A stretch of DNA of 64,000 bases, from contig NZ_CP071793.1 of NCBI RefSeq assembly GCF_017498545.1, positions 3,983,501 to 4,047,500 of the forward strand, read 5' to 3'. The position numbers were made by a program, and so were the translations under genes. Shown here one piece after another: positions 17,822-24,618 of this stretch (positions are counted from its first letter, which is position 1; each line of letters begins with the position of its first letter). Source of the stretch: Sulfidibacter corallicola (GTDB lineage: Bacteria; Acidobacteriota; Holophagae; Acanthopleuribacterales; Acanthopleuribacteraceae). Below the pieces are notes generated by a model. That model made no database searches and was not told the origin of the DNA. It saw nothing but the letters and a program-made list of their open reading frames with translations.

Positions 17822-18277
17822 TCACTTCAGGGTGCGCAGAAAATTGACCAGATTCCAACGATCGTCCTCGGGGAGAATGAGCTGCCACGACACCATGGGG
17901 CCGCGTCCGTTGGAAATCTTCCAGAACAGTTCCCCGTCGGCCTGATTTTGGACCCGGGCGGAAGTCAGATTGGCGGGTTTGGGGGTCAGTGCCTTCCCGC
18001 CAGGCCCATCGCCCTTGCCGTGGGATCCGTGGCATACGGTGCAGCGCTGTTGGAAGACTTTTTTTCCCTTGGCCGCCGAAGCCTGGCGATCGCCGGCCTT
18101 GGGGTTTTGGATCGTTTTGGCGCTGGCGGGCGCCACCCAGGCGTCCTGGGCGGTCAGGGGCAGGCAGGGGCCGATGAAGGAAACCACGCCCAGGCACACC
18201 ACGGCAAAAAGTGGCGCAACCCTTCTCCTGCGGCGTTTGGTCGAGTCGATCGGGCCTCGCCCGTTGCGTGGGGTCAT
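17822..18277 (-). CDS. Periplasmic class I cytochrome c
   Basis: A 151-residue electron carrier with an N-terminal arginine-rich stretch and membrane signal (VAPLFAVVCLGVVSFIG, cleavage near LTAQDA). One CTVCH haem c site occurs in VFQQRCTVCHGSHGKGDGPGG. The distal methionine ligand is probably in NGRGPMVSWQLILPEDD, and the C-terminal helix DRWNLVNFLRTLK is typical of the family. The ATG at 18275-18277 has AGGAG about 8 bases before it. No oxidase or reductase partner lies next to it, so its redox partner is unknown. Confidence 0.92.
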   Translation of the reverse strand: MTPRNGRGPIDSTKRRRRRVAPLFAVVCLGVVSFIGPCLPLTAQDAWVAPASAKTIQNPKAGDRQASAAKGKKVFQQRCTVCHGSHGKGDGPGGKALTPKPANLTSARVQNQADGELFWKISNGRGPMVSWQLILPEDDRWNLVNFLRTLK

Positions 18278-18693
18278 CTCAACATCTCCTGCTCGAGTAC
18301 GTTACCCTCCAATGCATCTTCACGCATTCCCAGGTAAAACACAAGTCCCGCGCTTCCCGCTGCCCAAACGACCGCTTTCCTGCTAGGGTATTGGCAAAGC
18401 GCCTGATTGAAGTGGTTGCGATTTGACAAGTTGTCGGGCCCTTGCGCCGACGCTTGCAGATCCACATGCGAGGCCCCTCGTGCCCGAGCCGGTCTCGTAT
18501 TCGCCGGTTGGACTGCCGACCCGGTCACGCGCTTCCCGCGCCCCGCACAAGTGTGCACGCCACGCGCTCCCGTTTCGCCTTCCGGCTGTGAACGCGAACC
18601 GGTTTTCTATCTCGCGAGCGCGTATCGGTGCGGCATTCGCCCACCGACCGTGCCTGCGATCGGGCGACGTTTTTCGATGGGAAAGGAGCACGA
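18278..18693. other. Divergent intergenic region
   Basis: 416 bases between the cytochrome gene and the DUF2252 gene, presumably holding promoters for both directions. Overlapping short ORFs show no motif or ribosome site. No strong promoter-like sequence or hairpin was recognised. Confidence 0.4.
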
Positions 18694-20049
18694 ATGCCCG
18701 AACACACCAAAATGCCAACCGCTTGGAAGATCTCGAAAGGAAAGAAGCGCCGGCGCACGATCGAACTGGAACTGGCGCGTTTCAACGGAGACCTCGCGGA
18801 AGACGATTGCACCGAGAAATACGGTCGCATGTCCGATTCGCCCTTCGCCTTTTACCGCGGTACCGCCCACCTCTTTTATCGCGATCTCGCCGCCGCGAGG
18901 CTCCTTTCCCGAAGTGAATTCACCGCTGCCACCACCCAGACCTGGATTCAAGGCGATTTGCACATCAACAATTTCGGCGCCTTCGAAGATGCGGAAAGAG
19001 ACGTGGTCTACGACCTCAACGACTTCGACGAGTCATGGGTCGCCTGTTACCTGTTCGACGTGTGGCGCGGAGCCACCTCCCTCTATCTCCAGGGTTACGC
19101 CAACGGTTTCAAACGCAAGCAGATCCTGAGCTTCATCGACGAATTCACCCACGAATACATCAACGAACTGGACAAGGCGCGCGGCAAGGAAGGCCGCAAT
19201 CTGGACAAGGTTACGCTGGACAAAGCCCACGGACCGCTGAAGAAATTCCTCAAACGGGCCACCCAAAAAAACAGTCGCGAGGCCATGCTGAACGATTGGA
19301 CCGTCGTTCAAGGCAACGAGCGCCGTTTCAATCTGGAGGATCCCTTGTTGGCGGCGGTCACCAGCGACGACCGGCGCCTGTTGGCCTCGGCGATCGATTG
19401 CTACAAGGATCACCTCACTTCCGATTTGCGCGGCAACGCTGCCTACTTCCAGGTCCAGGACGCCGCCCAGCGGTTGGGCGCCGGCATCGGCTCCCTGGGG
19501 ACGCCCCGTTATTACGTCCTGATCCGCGGTGAAGACGACGACCCGCACACCTGCCGCATTTTGGACGTGAAGCAACAGGGCATGCCGTCGTTCTTCCCCT
19601 ATCTCGAGCGCGAGGAACGAGAGCGCCTGCTGGCGGCCTTCGACGAGACCCGCGCCGGCCATCGCGTGGCCCAGGCCCAAAAGGCGATGTTGATGGACGC
19701 CGGCAAGCACCTGGGCGCCATCACCATTCTCGGCCGTTCCTTCTCGGTACGCGAACGCTCGCCGTTCAAGAAGTCGTTCAAGCTGGAAAAACTGCGCAAA
19801 TACGCCGATTTCCACGATATGGCCCACCACTGGGGCACCATCCTGGCCGGAGGCCACGCCCGGGCCGATCGCGACTTCGACGATACGCTGGTCAGCCATA
19901 CCTTCGAGGAGGAGGCCTGGCACCTGATCGACCGGCAACGCGATCGGTTCCACCACGAGGTCCACGCCTTCGCGGAAACCTATGCGAAGCAGGTCATGAT
20001 CGATTTCGGCCTGTTCCGCGAGCTTCGCGACGACGCCACCATCTTCTGA
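18694..20049 (+). CDS. DUF2252 family protein
   Basis: The 451-residue protein matches the DUF2252 pattern: FYRGTAHLFYRDLAAARL, WIQGDLHINNFGAFEDAERDVVYDLNDFDES, KQQGMPSFFPYLEREERERLL and YADFHDMAHHWGTILAGGHAR. The GDLHINNFG...YDLNDFDE arrangement recalls the catalytic HGDLH...DFD block of aminoglycoside/choline kinase folds, so an ATP-dependent phosphotransfer is plausible. The substrate is unknown for the family as far as I know. No signal peptide: cytosolic. The ATG at 18694 has AAGGAG 6-7 bases before it, which decides the start over the longer frame from 18628. An 8-bp hairpin follows the stop. Confidence 0.85.
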   Translation: MPEHTKMPTAWKISKGKKRRRTIELELARFNGDLAEDDCTEKYGRMSDSPFAFYRGTAHLFYRDLAAARLLSRSEFTAATTQTWIQGDLHINNFGAFEDAERDVVYDLNDFDESWVACYLFDVWRGATSLYLQGYANGFKRKQILSFIDEFTHEYINELDKARGKEGRNLDKVTLDKAHGPLKKFLKRATQKNSREAMLNDWTVVQGNERRFNLEDPLLAAVTSDDRRLLASAIDCYKDHLTSDLRGNAAYFQVQDAAQRLGAGIGSLGTPRYYVLIRGEDDDPHTCRILDVKQQGMPSFFPYLEREERERLLAAFDETRAGHRVAQAQKAMLMDAGKHLGAITILGRSFSVRERSPFKKSFKLEKLRKYADFHDMAHHWGTILAGGHARADRDFDDTLVSHTFEEEAWHLIDRQRDRFHHEVHAFAETYAKQVMIDFGLFRELRDDATIF

Positions 20050-20065
20050 GCCCACGCATGGAATA

Positions 20066-20085
20066 GGGAGCGATCTCTCGCTCCC
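20066..20085 (+). terminator. Hairpin after the DUF2252 gene
   Basis: GGGAGCGA (20066-20073) pairs perfectly with TCGCTCCC (20078-20085) across a 4-base loop, 16 bases after the stop. No T run follows. Confidence 0.5.
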
Positions 20086-20138
20086 GTGTCGCTGTTCAGG
20101 CCGACACAGGCATTCCGGCCACTGGGTCTCGGGATAGA

Positions 20139-20153
20139 AACCAATCGAAGCGA
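20139..20153 (+). repeat. Remnant of the intergenic hairpin repeat
   Basis: The 15-base word AACCAATCGAAGCGA is identical to the right arm of the repeat copy at 36311-36391. The bases after it (to about 20190, with a TATGA...GAGCG spacing) remain loosely similar, whereas the left arm is lost or unrecognisable. It lies between the DUF2252 and permease genes. Confidence 0.4.
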
Positions 20154-20225
20154 ATCGCATGGGCATATCCGTATGAACAAGAGCGGCGGCCATGCCCAAG
20201 GGCTCGACCGAGCCACGGACGATGT

Positions 20226-21581
20226 ATGTTAGATCGATTTTTCGGCATTTCGGACGCGCACTCCACGGTCCATCGCGAAATCAGGGCGGGGATGACCACC
20301 TTCCTGACGATGGCCTACATTCTCTTTCTGAACCCTTCGATCCTCGGCCAAGCCATTTCACTGCCGAATGGCGATGCCGGACCGCAACTCCTGACGGCGA
20401 CCGCCCTGGCGGCGGCATTCGGTTCGCTCGTCATGGGTCTCGCCGCCCGCCGTCCCTACGCGCTGGCACCCGGCATGGGCCTGAACGCCTACTTCGCCTT
20501 CAGCGTGGTTTTGGGCATGGGCATCCCCTGGCAGACCGCGCTCGGTGCCGTGTTCCTCAGCGGTCTCGCCTTTATCGTCATCAGCTTCAGCGGCCTGCGC
20601 CACCTGTTGATCGCCGCCATACCCAAATCGCTCAAATTGGCGATCAGTGCCGGTATCGGCGCCTTCCTCGCGATGATCGGGTTCGTCAACGCCAAACTGG
20701 TGACCGATCATCCGGTAACCCTGGTCAGCATGGGCGACTGGATGAAACCGGAAACCCTGATCGCCATGGCGGGGCTGATCCTGGTGGCCGCACTGCTGGT
20801 GCTTTCCGTGCGCGGCGCCCTGTTCCTGGCCATCGTCGGCACGTCGGTCCTGGCCATCGCCACCGGGGCCCCGGTCTTCGACGGTGCCTCGTTCGGCGGT
20901 TTTACCCAGGGATTGCTGCACCTTCCGGCCTGGCCCAGCGACCTGTTTCTGGCCATGGACCTCGCCGGCGCCCTGGAAATGGGCGCCCTGAGCATCTGCT
21001 TCACCTTTTTGATCGTCGATTTCTTTGATACGACCGGCACCCTGGTCGCCCTGTCCCACAAGGCCGGATTCGCCGCGGACCTGGACAAACCGGCGGGACC
21101 CACCTCCAAAACCATGCGCTTCGCCTTCGGTACCGATGCCCTCGCCACCTGCTTCGGCGCCCTGTTCGGCACCAGCAGCACCACGACGTACATCGAGTCG
21201 GCCGCGGGCATCGAAGAAGGCGGCAAGACGGGCCTGACGGCGGTCACGGTCGCGCTGTTGTTCCTGGCGAGCTTGTTTTTGTGGCCTCTGGCGTCCGCGG
21301 TTCCCGCGGCGGCCACCGCGCCGGCCCTGATCGCCATCGGCGCCATGATGTTCTTCAACGTGACCCACATCGAATGGAAGGATCCGGCGGAATCACTGCC
21401 AGCCTTGCTCACGATCCTCGGCATGCCGATGACCTACAGCATCACCAACGGCATCACCCTCGGCCTGGTCAGCTACTCGTTGATCCATCTTTTCACTGGA
21501 CGCGCCGCCCGAGTGCCGATCCTGTGTCATTTCCTGTCGGGCCTCTTGCTGGCGCGCATGTTGTGGCTCGGCGCGGCATAA
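20226..21581 (+). CDS. NCS2-family purine permease (guanine/hypoxanthine type)
   Basis: An inner-membrane nucleobase:proton symporter. The 451 residues start MLDRFFGISDAHSTVHREIRAG and continue into MTTFLTMAYILFLNPSIL, the family's signature opening for PbuG/AzgA-like permeases (as opposed to xanthine/uracil UraA types). Further markers are YALAPGMGLNAYFAF (substrate helix), FFDTTGTLVALSHKAGF and ALFGTSSTTTYIESAAGIEEGGKTGLTAV. About 12-14 hydrophobic segments are visible. Substrate is most likely hypoxanthine, guanine or adenine. The ribosome site is poor. A strong terminator follows directly after the TAA. Confidence 0.93.
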   Translation: MLDRFFGISDAHSTVHREIRAGMTTFLTMAYILFLNPSILGQAISLPNGDAGPQLLTATALAAAFGSLVMGLAARRPYALAPGMGLNAYFAFSVVLGMGIPWQTALGAVFLSGLAFIVISFSGLRHLLIAAIPKSLKLAISAGIGAFLAMIGFVNAKLVTDHPVTLVSMGDWMKPETLIAMAGLILVAALLVLSVRGALFLAIVGTSVLAIATGAPVFDGASFGGFTQGLLHLPAWPSDLFLAMDLAGALEMGALSICFTFLIVDFFDTTGTLVALSHKAGFAADLDKPAGPTSKTMRFAFGTDALATCFGALFGTSSTTTYIESAAGIEEGGKTGLTAVTVALLFLASLFLWPLASAVPAAATAPALIAIGAMMFFNVTHIEWKDPAESLPALLTILGMPMTYSITNGITLGLVSYSLIHLFTGRAARVPILCHFLSGLLLARMLWLGAA

Positions 21582-21610
21582 AAAAAGCCGCCCTGATCGG
21601 CGGCTTTTTA
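21582..21610 (+). terminator. Rho-independent terminator of the permease gene
   Basis: GCCGCC (21587-21592) pairs with GGCGGC (21599-21604), followed by five T; five A precede the stem, so it can also end the minus-strand sigma/anti-sigma transcript, whose last gene stops at 21654. Confidence 0.88.
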
Positions 21611-21653
21611 GGTAATCGTGTTCGATGGGGGTGTGAAAAGAGCGGGCTGGGGA

Positions 21654-22112
21654 TTAGCGCCCCAATTGGTTCAACAGGTCGGTCACGTCCTGGCCCTGAC
21701 CCCAACCGGACACCGATTGGCGGTAGTTCACGTCGCGTACCTGGCCGAGAACACCCAGGGGATTGGAAGTCGCGTCCGGCAGGACGGCGCCGGCATCGAG
21801 GGCCGCCATTTGCGGCATGACAGGCCCCGCGGGATCGGTTGCAGGCGGCTCTTGGAAGTAGGGAAACATGGCCATGACCATCACGGCGGCGACGCCGATC
21901 ACGTATCGCAGCGGGATTCGTTTCTTCGGCGCGGGCTCGGCTTCCTTTTCGGGTGCCGTCACCTGCGTCATTTCCACATCCAGCTCGTTCAGGATGCGAA
22001 AACGCTTGCTGCAAAGGTCGCAATCCAAAATGTGGTCGACCCATTCGCCGCGCTCTTCCGGAGAGGCTTGCTGTCGTATCAGCAAGTTGAGTTGTTCGAG
22101 TTCCAAATGCAT
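21654..22112 (-). CDS. Membrane anti-sigma factor candidate
   Basis: This 152-residue protein has a short N-terminal cytosolic part with HILDCDLC, an H-x3-C-x2-C zinc-binding pattern as in zf-HC2 anti-sigma factors. A basic linker (PKKRIPLR) and one transmembrane segment (YVIGVAAVMVMAMFPYF, about residues 70-86) follow, then a 65-residue periplasmic tail. Its ATG overlaps the sigma-factor stop (ATGA), so the two are co-translated. Such proteins bind the sigma factor at the membrane and release it on an envelope signal. The role is inferred from domain order and coupling; the tail matches nothing I recognise. Confidence 0.82.
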   Translation of the reverse strand: MHLELEQLNLLIRQQASPEERGEWVDHILDCDLCSKRFRILNELDVEMTQVTAPEKEAEPAPKKRIPLRYVIGVAAVMVMAMFPYFQEPPATDPAGPVMPQMAALDAGAVLPDATSNPLGVLGQVRDVNYRQSVSGWGQGQDVTDLLNQLGR

Positions 22113-22597
22113 CAGGTCCCTCCCATCGCGGCCAACTTTTTCTTGATGCGCGAAATCAAGTTGCGCACCCGACCTTCGGAACAGCCCAGCAAAACCGCGA
22201 TTTCCTGGTTGTTGAAACCCTTGATGTAGGCGCGAATCATGCGCGCGTCATCGGATTTCAACTGCCCGAGAAATCGCTCCAACTGCATGCGATCCAGAAG
22301 GCGAGGTTCATCTTCTTGGCGACCCAATTCGGTGTGATCCTCGATCGGGTCCTGAGTCCCCTCTTTTTCCAGGGCGCGAACCGCATCCCACATCGTGGTT
22401 TGGACGGTTCTGTACAAGTAGGACTTGAAGTTGACCACATTATTCTCATTCTTTTTGAATTGTTCCCACAATTTGGTCCAAACGTCCTGGGCCAGGTCGT
22501 CGGCTTTGTGGCTGAGCCGCCCACCGTAGTAGCGATGGATCAGCGAGAGCACGAGTTTGTGGTACTGGGCGACGAGGTCTTCGAATGATGGGTTCAT
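22112..22597 (-). CDS. ECF-type RNA polymerase sigma factor
   Basis: The 161-codon gene encodes sigma region 2 (LVLSLIHRYYGGRLSHKADDLAQDVWTKLWEQF, with the DLAQDVW core) and region 4 (YIKGFNNQEIAVLLGCSEGRVRNLISRIKKKL, a helix-turn-helix for the -35 element). Region 3 is absent, as in ECF factors. The ATG at 22595-22597 begins the homology (MNPSFEDLVAQYH); the longer frame to 22648 has no support. No clear ribosome site is visible. It is followed by its anti-sigma factor in one operon. Targets are unknown, though the divergent secreted-protein gene at 22966 is one candidate. Confidence 0.93.
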   Translation of the reverse strand: MNPSFEDLVAQYHKLVLSLIHRYYGGRLSHKADDLAQDVWTKLWEQFKKNENNVVNFKSYLYRTVQTTMWDAVRALEKEGTQDPIEDHTELGRQEDEPRLLDRMQLERFLGQLKSDDARMIRAYIKGFNNQEIAVLLGCSEGRVRNLISRIKKKLAAMGGT

Positions 22598-22965
22598 GGG
22601 GGATCCGCGGCAAGATTGGCGACGCGATCGAGAAAGCTGTCGCGCCACGAGTGAGGGTCGGAAAAAGCCGACCGAAAAAAGAGGTCAGGTCGTGATCACG
22701 AGCCGGCCTCACCATGGGCCCGAAACGGGGTCACCGAGGGAAAGGCCTGTCGTGCGCGTCATTTGTACCATCTTTCGAAGTGCTTTGGCTCCCCCCACGA
22801 GTCACGGAAGGACCATTCACGCCGATCGCCACGCGTGGCATAATGCCTGCTGTCTTACCTCATTGAATTCAAACGAATGGCCCTGGCCCCCAGGCGGACG
22901 GCGACCCATTCCCGAACCGCCGCGGGCACTGCCACGGCCCGACCCGTTCATTCAAGGAGCTTTCG
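22598..22965. other. Divergent intergenic region of the sigma operon and secreted-protein gene
   Basis: 368 bases without a supported gene; a 120-codon frame here merely runs into the next gene in another frame. It holds a promoter-like sequence for the plus strand (22816-22844). The sigma operon promoter must also lie here but was not recognised. Confidence 0.4.
22816..22844 (+). promoter_or_regulatory. Putative extended -10 promoter of the secreted-protein gene
   Basis: TTCACG (22816-22821) and CATAAT (22839-22844) are separated by 17 bases, with a TGG just before the -10 element (extended -10). It points to the gene at 22966 with a leader of about 115 bases. Confidence 0.45.
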
Positions 22966-24432
22966 ATGACACACTCGATCTCGATGAATTCACCCGATCG
23001 CGCGAAGGCCATCTCTCTCGCGCCTCGAGGCACCATGTCACGGCACCCCCTGCCCGTACTTTTCTCCCTGGCTCTCTTTTTGTGTTCTCCCACTTTCGCC
23101 CAACCGGATTCACCTGCGCGACTGGTCTACCCCTGGCTCTCCTTCTCGACCCAATTCGAGAGCACGCTGGTCGCCAACAACTACGGCGAGACCGAAGCGC
23201 TCATCGAGTTGGTGGCCCGCCGCGCCGACGGCACCCAGTGGGTTTCCAATCGAACCCTGCCGCCCGGAGGTTTCCTGCGCGAGTCCAGCCAGCAATTGTT
23301 CCCCGACCTGCAGGAGGGCGCCGGGTTTTCGGTAGTCCTTCACTCGGAAGCCGCTTCCCTGAGCGGGCGCTGGATCACCTACAACCGCGAAGGCACCAGT
23401 GGCAAATCGCCCGCCCAAGGCGTGGCCATCGGTACCGACGAGGTTGACGGCACCAAAGGCGTGCGCCTGGGTCGCACGGTGGAATACGGATTCCTGCCGA
23501 CCGACCCCGATTTCTTTGCGGCACCCGTCGTGATCAACCTGGGCGACGCGGCCACCGACGTCACGCTGTACGTCTACAACCAAAGCGGCACATTGCTCCT
23601 GGAAGACCGGGACTCGTTGAAAGACCTGGAGCCCATGCGGCCCTTCGCGGTCACCCTCTCCGAATTGTTGCCCCAAATCGACGAAGACGTCACCGTGGTG
23701 GCCCAATCCACCGACCAAACCCTGTCGGGGGTGACCTTTGTCTTCAATCAGAATCGCGAACCCGCCATCGGCAATGTGAGCGGCCTGAGCGCCACACCCG
23801 GACAGCGAAAACTCTCCTACGACTTCTCCCAGGGTGATCTGGGCTGGCAGATGGATTTCGCCGACTATCCGGTGGGCGAATCCAATTTTTACGAGCTGAG
23901 TTCGGGCCTCGAGCAGCTTCCCGCCGAATTGGGCGCCGCGCGGACCGCGCTCTACCTGAACGGTAACAATCACAGCGACGACCTGTTCATGTTCGCCAAG
24001 CGCGAGGTAACCGGCCTGAAGCCGAGCCAAAGCTATCGGGTTCACCTTTCGGTCACGATCGCCAGCAACGCGGGCAGCGAATGTGCCGGTATCGGCGGCG
24101 CGCCGGGCGGCTCGGTCTATTTCAAGGCCGGCGCCTCCCAAAAAGAGCCGCTTCCCGTGGCAACCGACGGCCAACTGTTGATGAACATCGACAAGGGCAA
24201 CCAAAGCACCAGCGGCTCGGACATGCAGGCGATCGGCGATATCGGCGTCGACACCGATTGCCTCGACGGCGAATACCGATTCAAACGGCTCGATGCGACC
24301 AGGTTGGAAGTGACGGCGCAGACGAACGAAGCCGGCACGCTGTGGTTGATCGTGGGCACGGACAGCGGTTTCGAAGGAACGACCCGCATCTACCTGACCG
24401 GTGTGGACGCCCTCTTGACACCGGTCGATTGA
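22966..24432 (+). CDS. Large secreted protein of unknown function
   Basis: The 488-residue product has an N-terminal extension and then a clear signal segment (LPVLFSLALFLCSPTFAQ, about residues 28-45). The mature protein consists mostly of beta-rich stretches: ARLVYPWLSFSTQFESTLVANN and several segments of the form VVINLGDAATDVTLYVYNQSG resemble the bacterial Ig-like or jelly-roll repeats of cell-surface proteins. The middle (SYDFSQGDLGWQMDFADYPVGE) looks like the start of a carbohydrate-binding-like module. No catalytic residues can be assigned. AAGGAG lies 6-7 bases before the ATG. It is divergent from the sigma operon and could be under its control. Confidence 0.75.
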   Translation: MTHSISMNSPDRAKAISLAPRGTMSRHPLPVLFSLALFLCSPTFAQPDSPARLVYPWLSFSTQFESTLVANNYGETEALIELVARRADGTQWVSNRTLPPGGFLRESSQQLFPDLQEGAGFSVVLHSEAASLSGRWITYNREGTSGKSPAQGVAIGTDEVDGTKGVRLGRTVEYGFLPTDPDFFAAPVVINLGDAATDVTLYVYNQSGTLLLEDRDSLKDLEPMRPFAVTLSELLPQIDEDVTVVAQSTDQTLSGVTFVFNQNREPAIGNVSGLSATPGQRKLSYDFSQGDLGWQMDFADYPVGESNFYELSSGLEQLPAELGAARTALYLNGNNHSDDLFMFAKREVTGLKPSQSYRVHLSVTIASNAGSECAGIGGAPGGSVYFKAGASQKEPLPVATDGQLLMNIDKGNQSTSGSDMQAIGDIGVDTDCLDGEYRFKRLDATRLEVTAQTNEAGTLWLIVGTDSGFEGTTRIYLTGVDALLTPVD

Positions 24433-24470
24433 ACGCGCCCCTCGCGATTCCCGCTTTCGTGCCAGGGACC

Positions 24471-24490
24471 TTCCCGCACGATCGCGGGAA
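24471..24490 (+). terminator. Hairpin after the secreted-protein gene
   Basis: TTCCCGC (24471-24477) pairs with GCGGGAA (24484-24490) over a 6-base loop, 38 bases after the stop; no T run follows. Confidence 0.4.
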
Positions 24491-24618
24491 CTCCCGGGGC
24501 GAATCGACATCGAGGGGAAGCGCCAACCCATCCACCCCAAACCCGATCCTTTCACTCGACCGGTTTAACCCTTAGAATCCAAAATGAACGACCGGTTCGA
24601 GTGGAAAGGATTGTGTTT

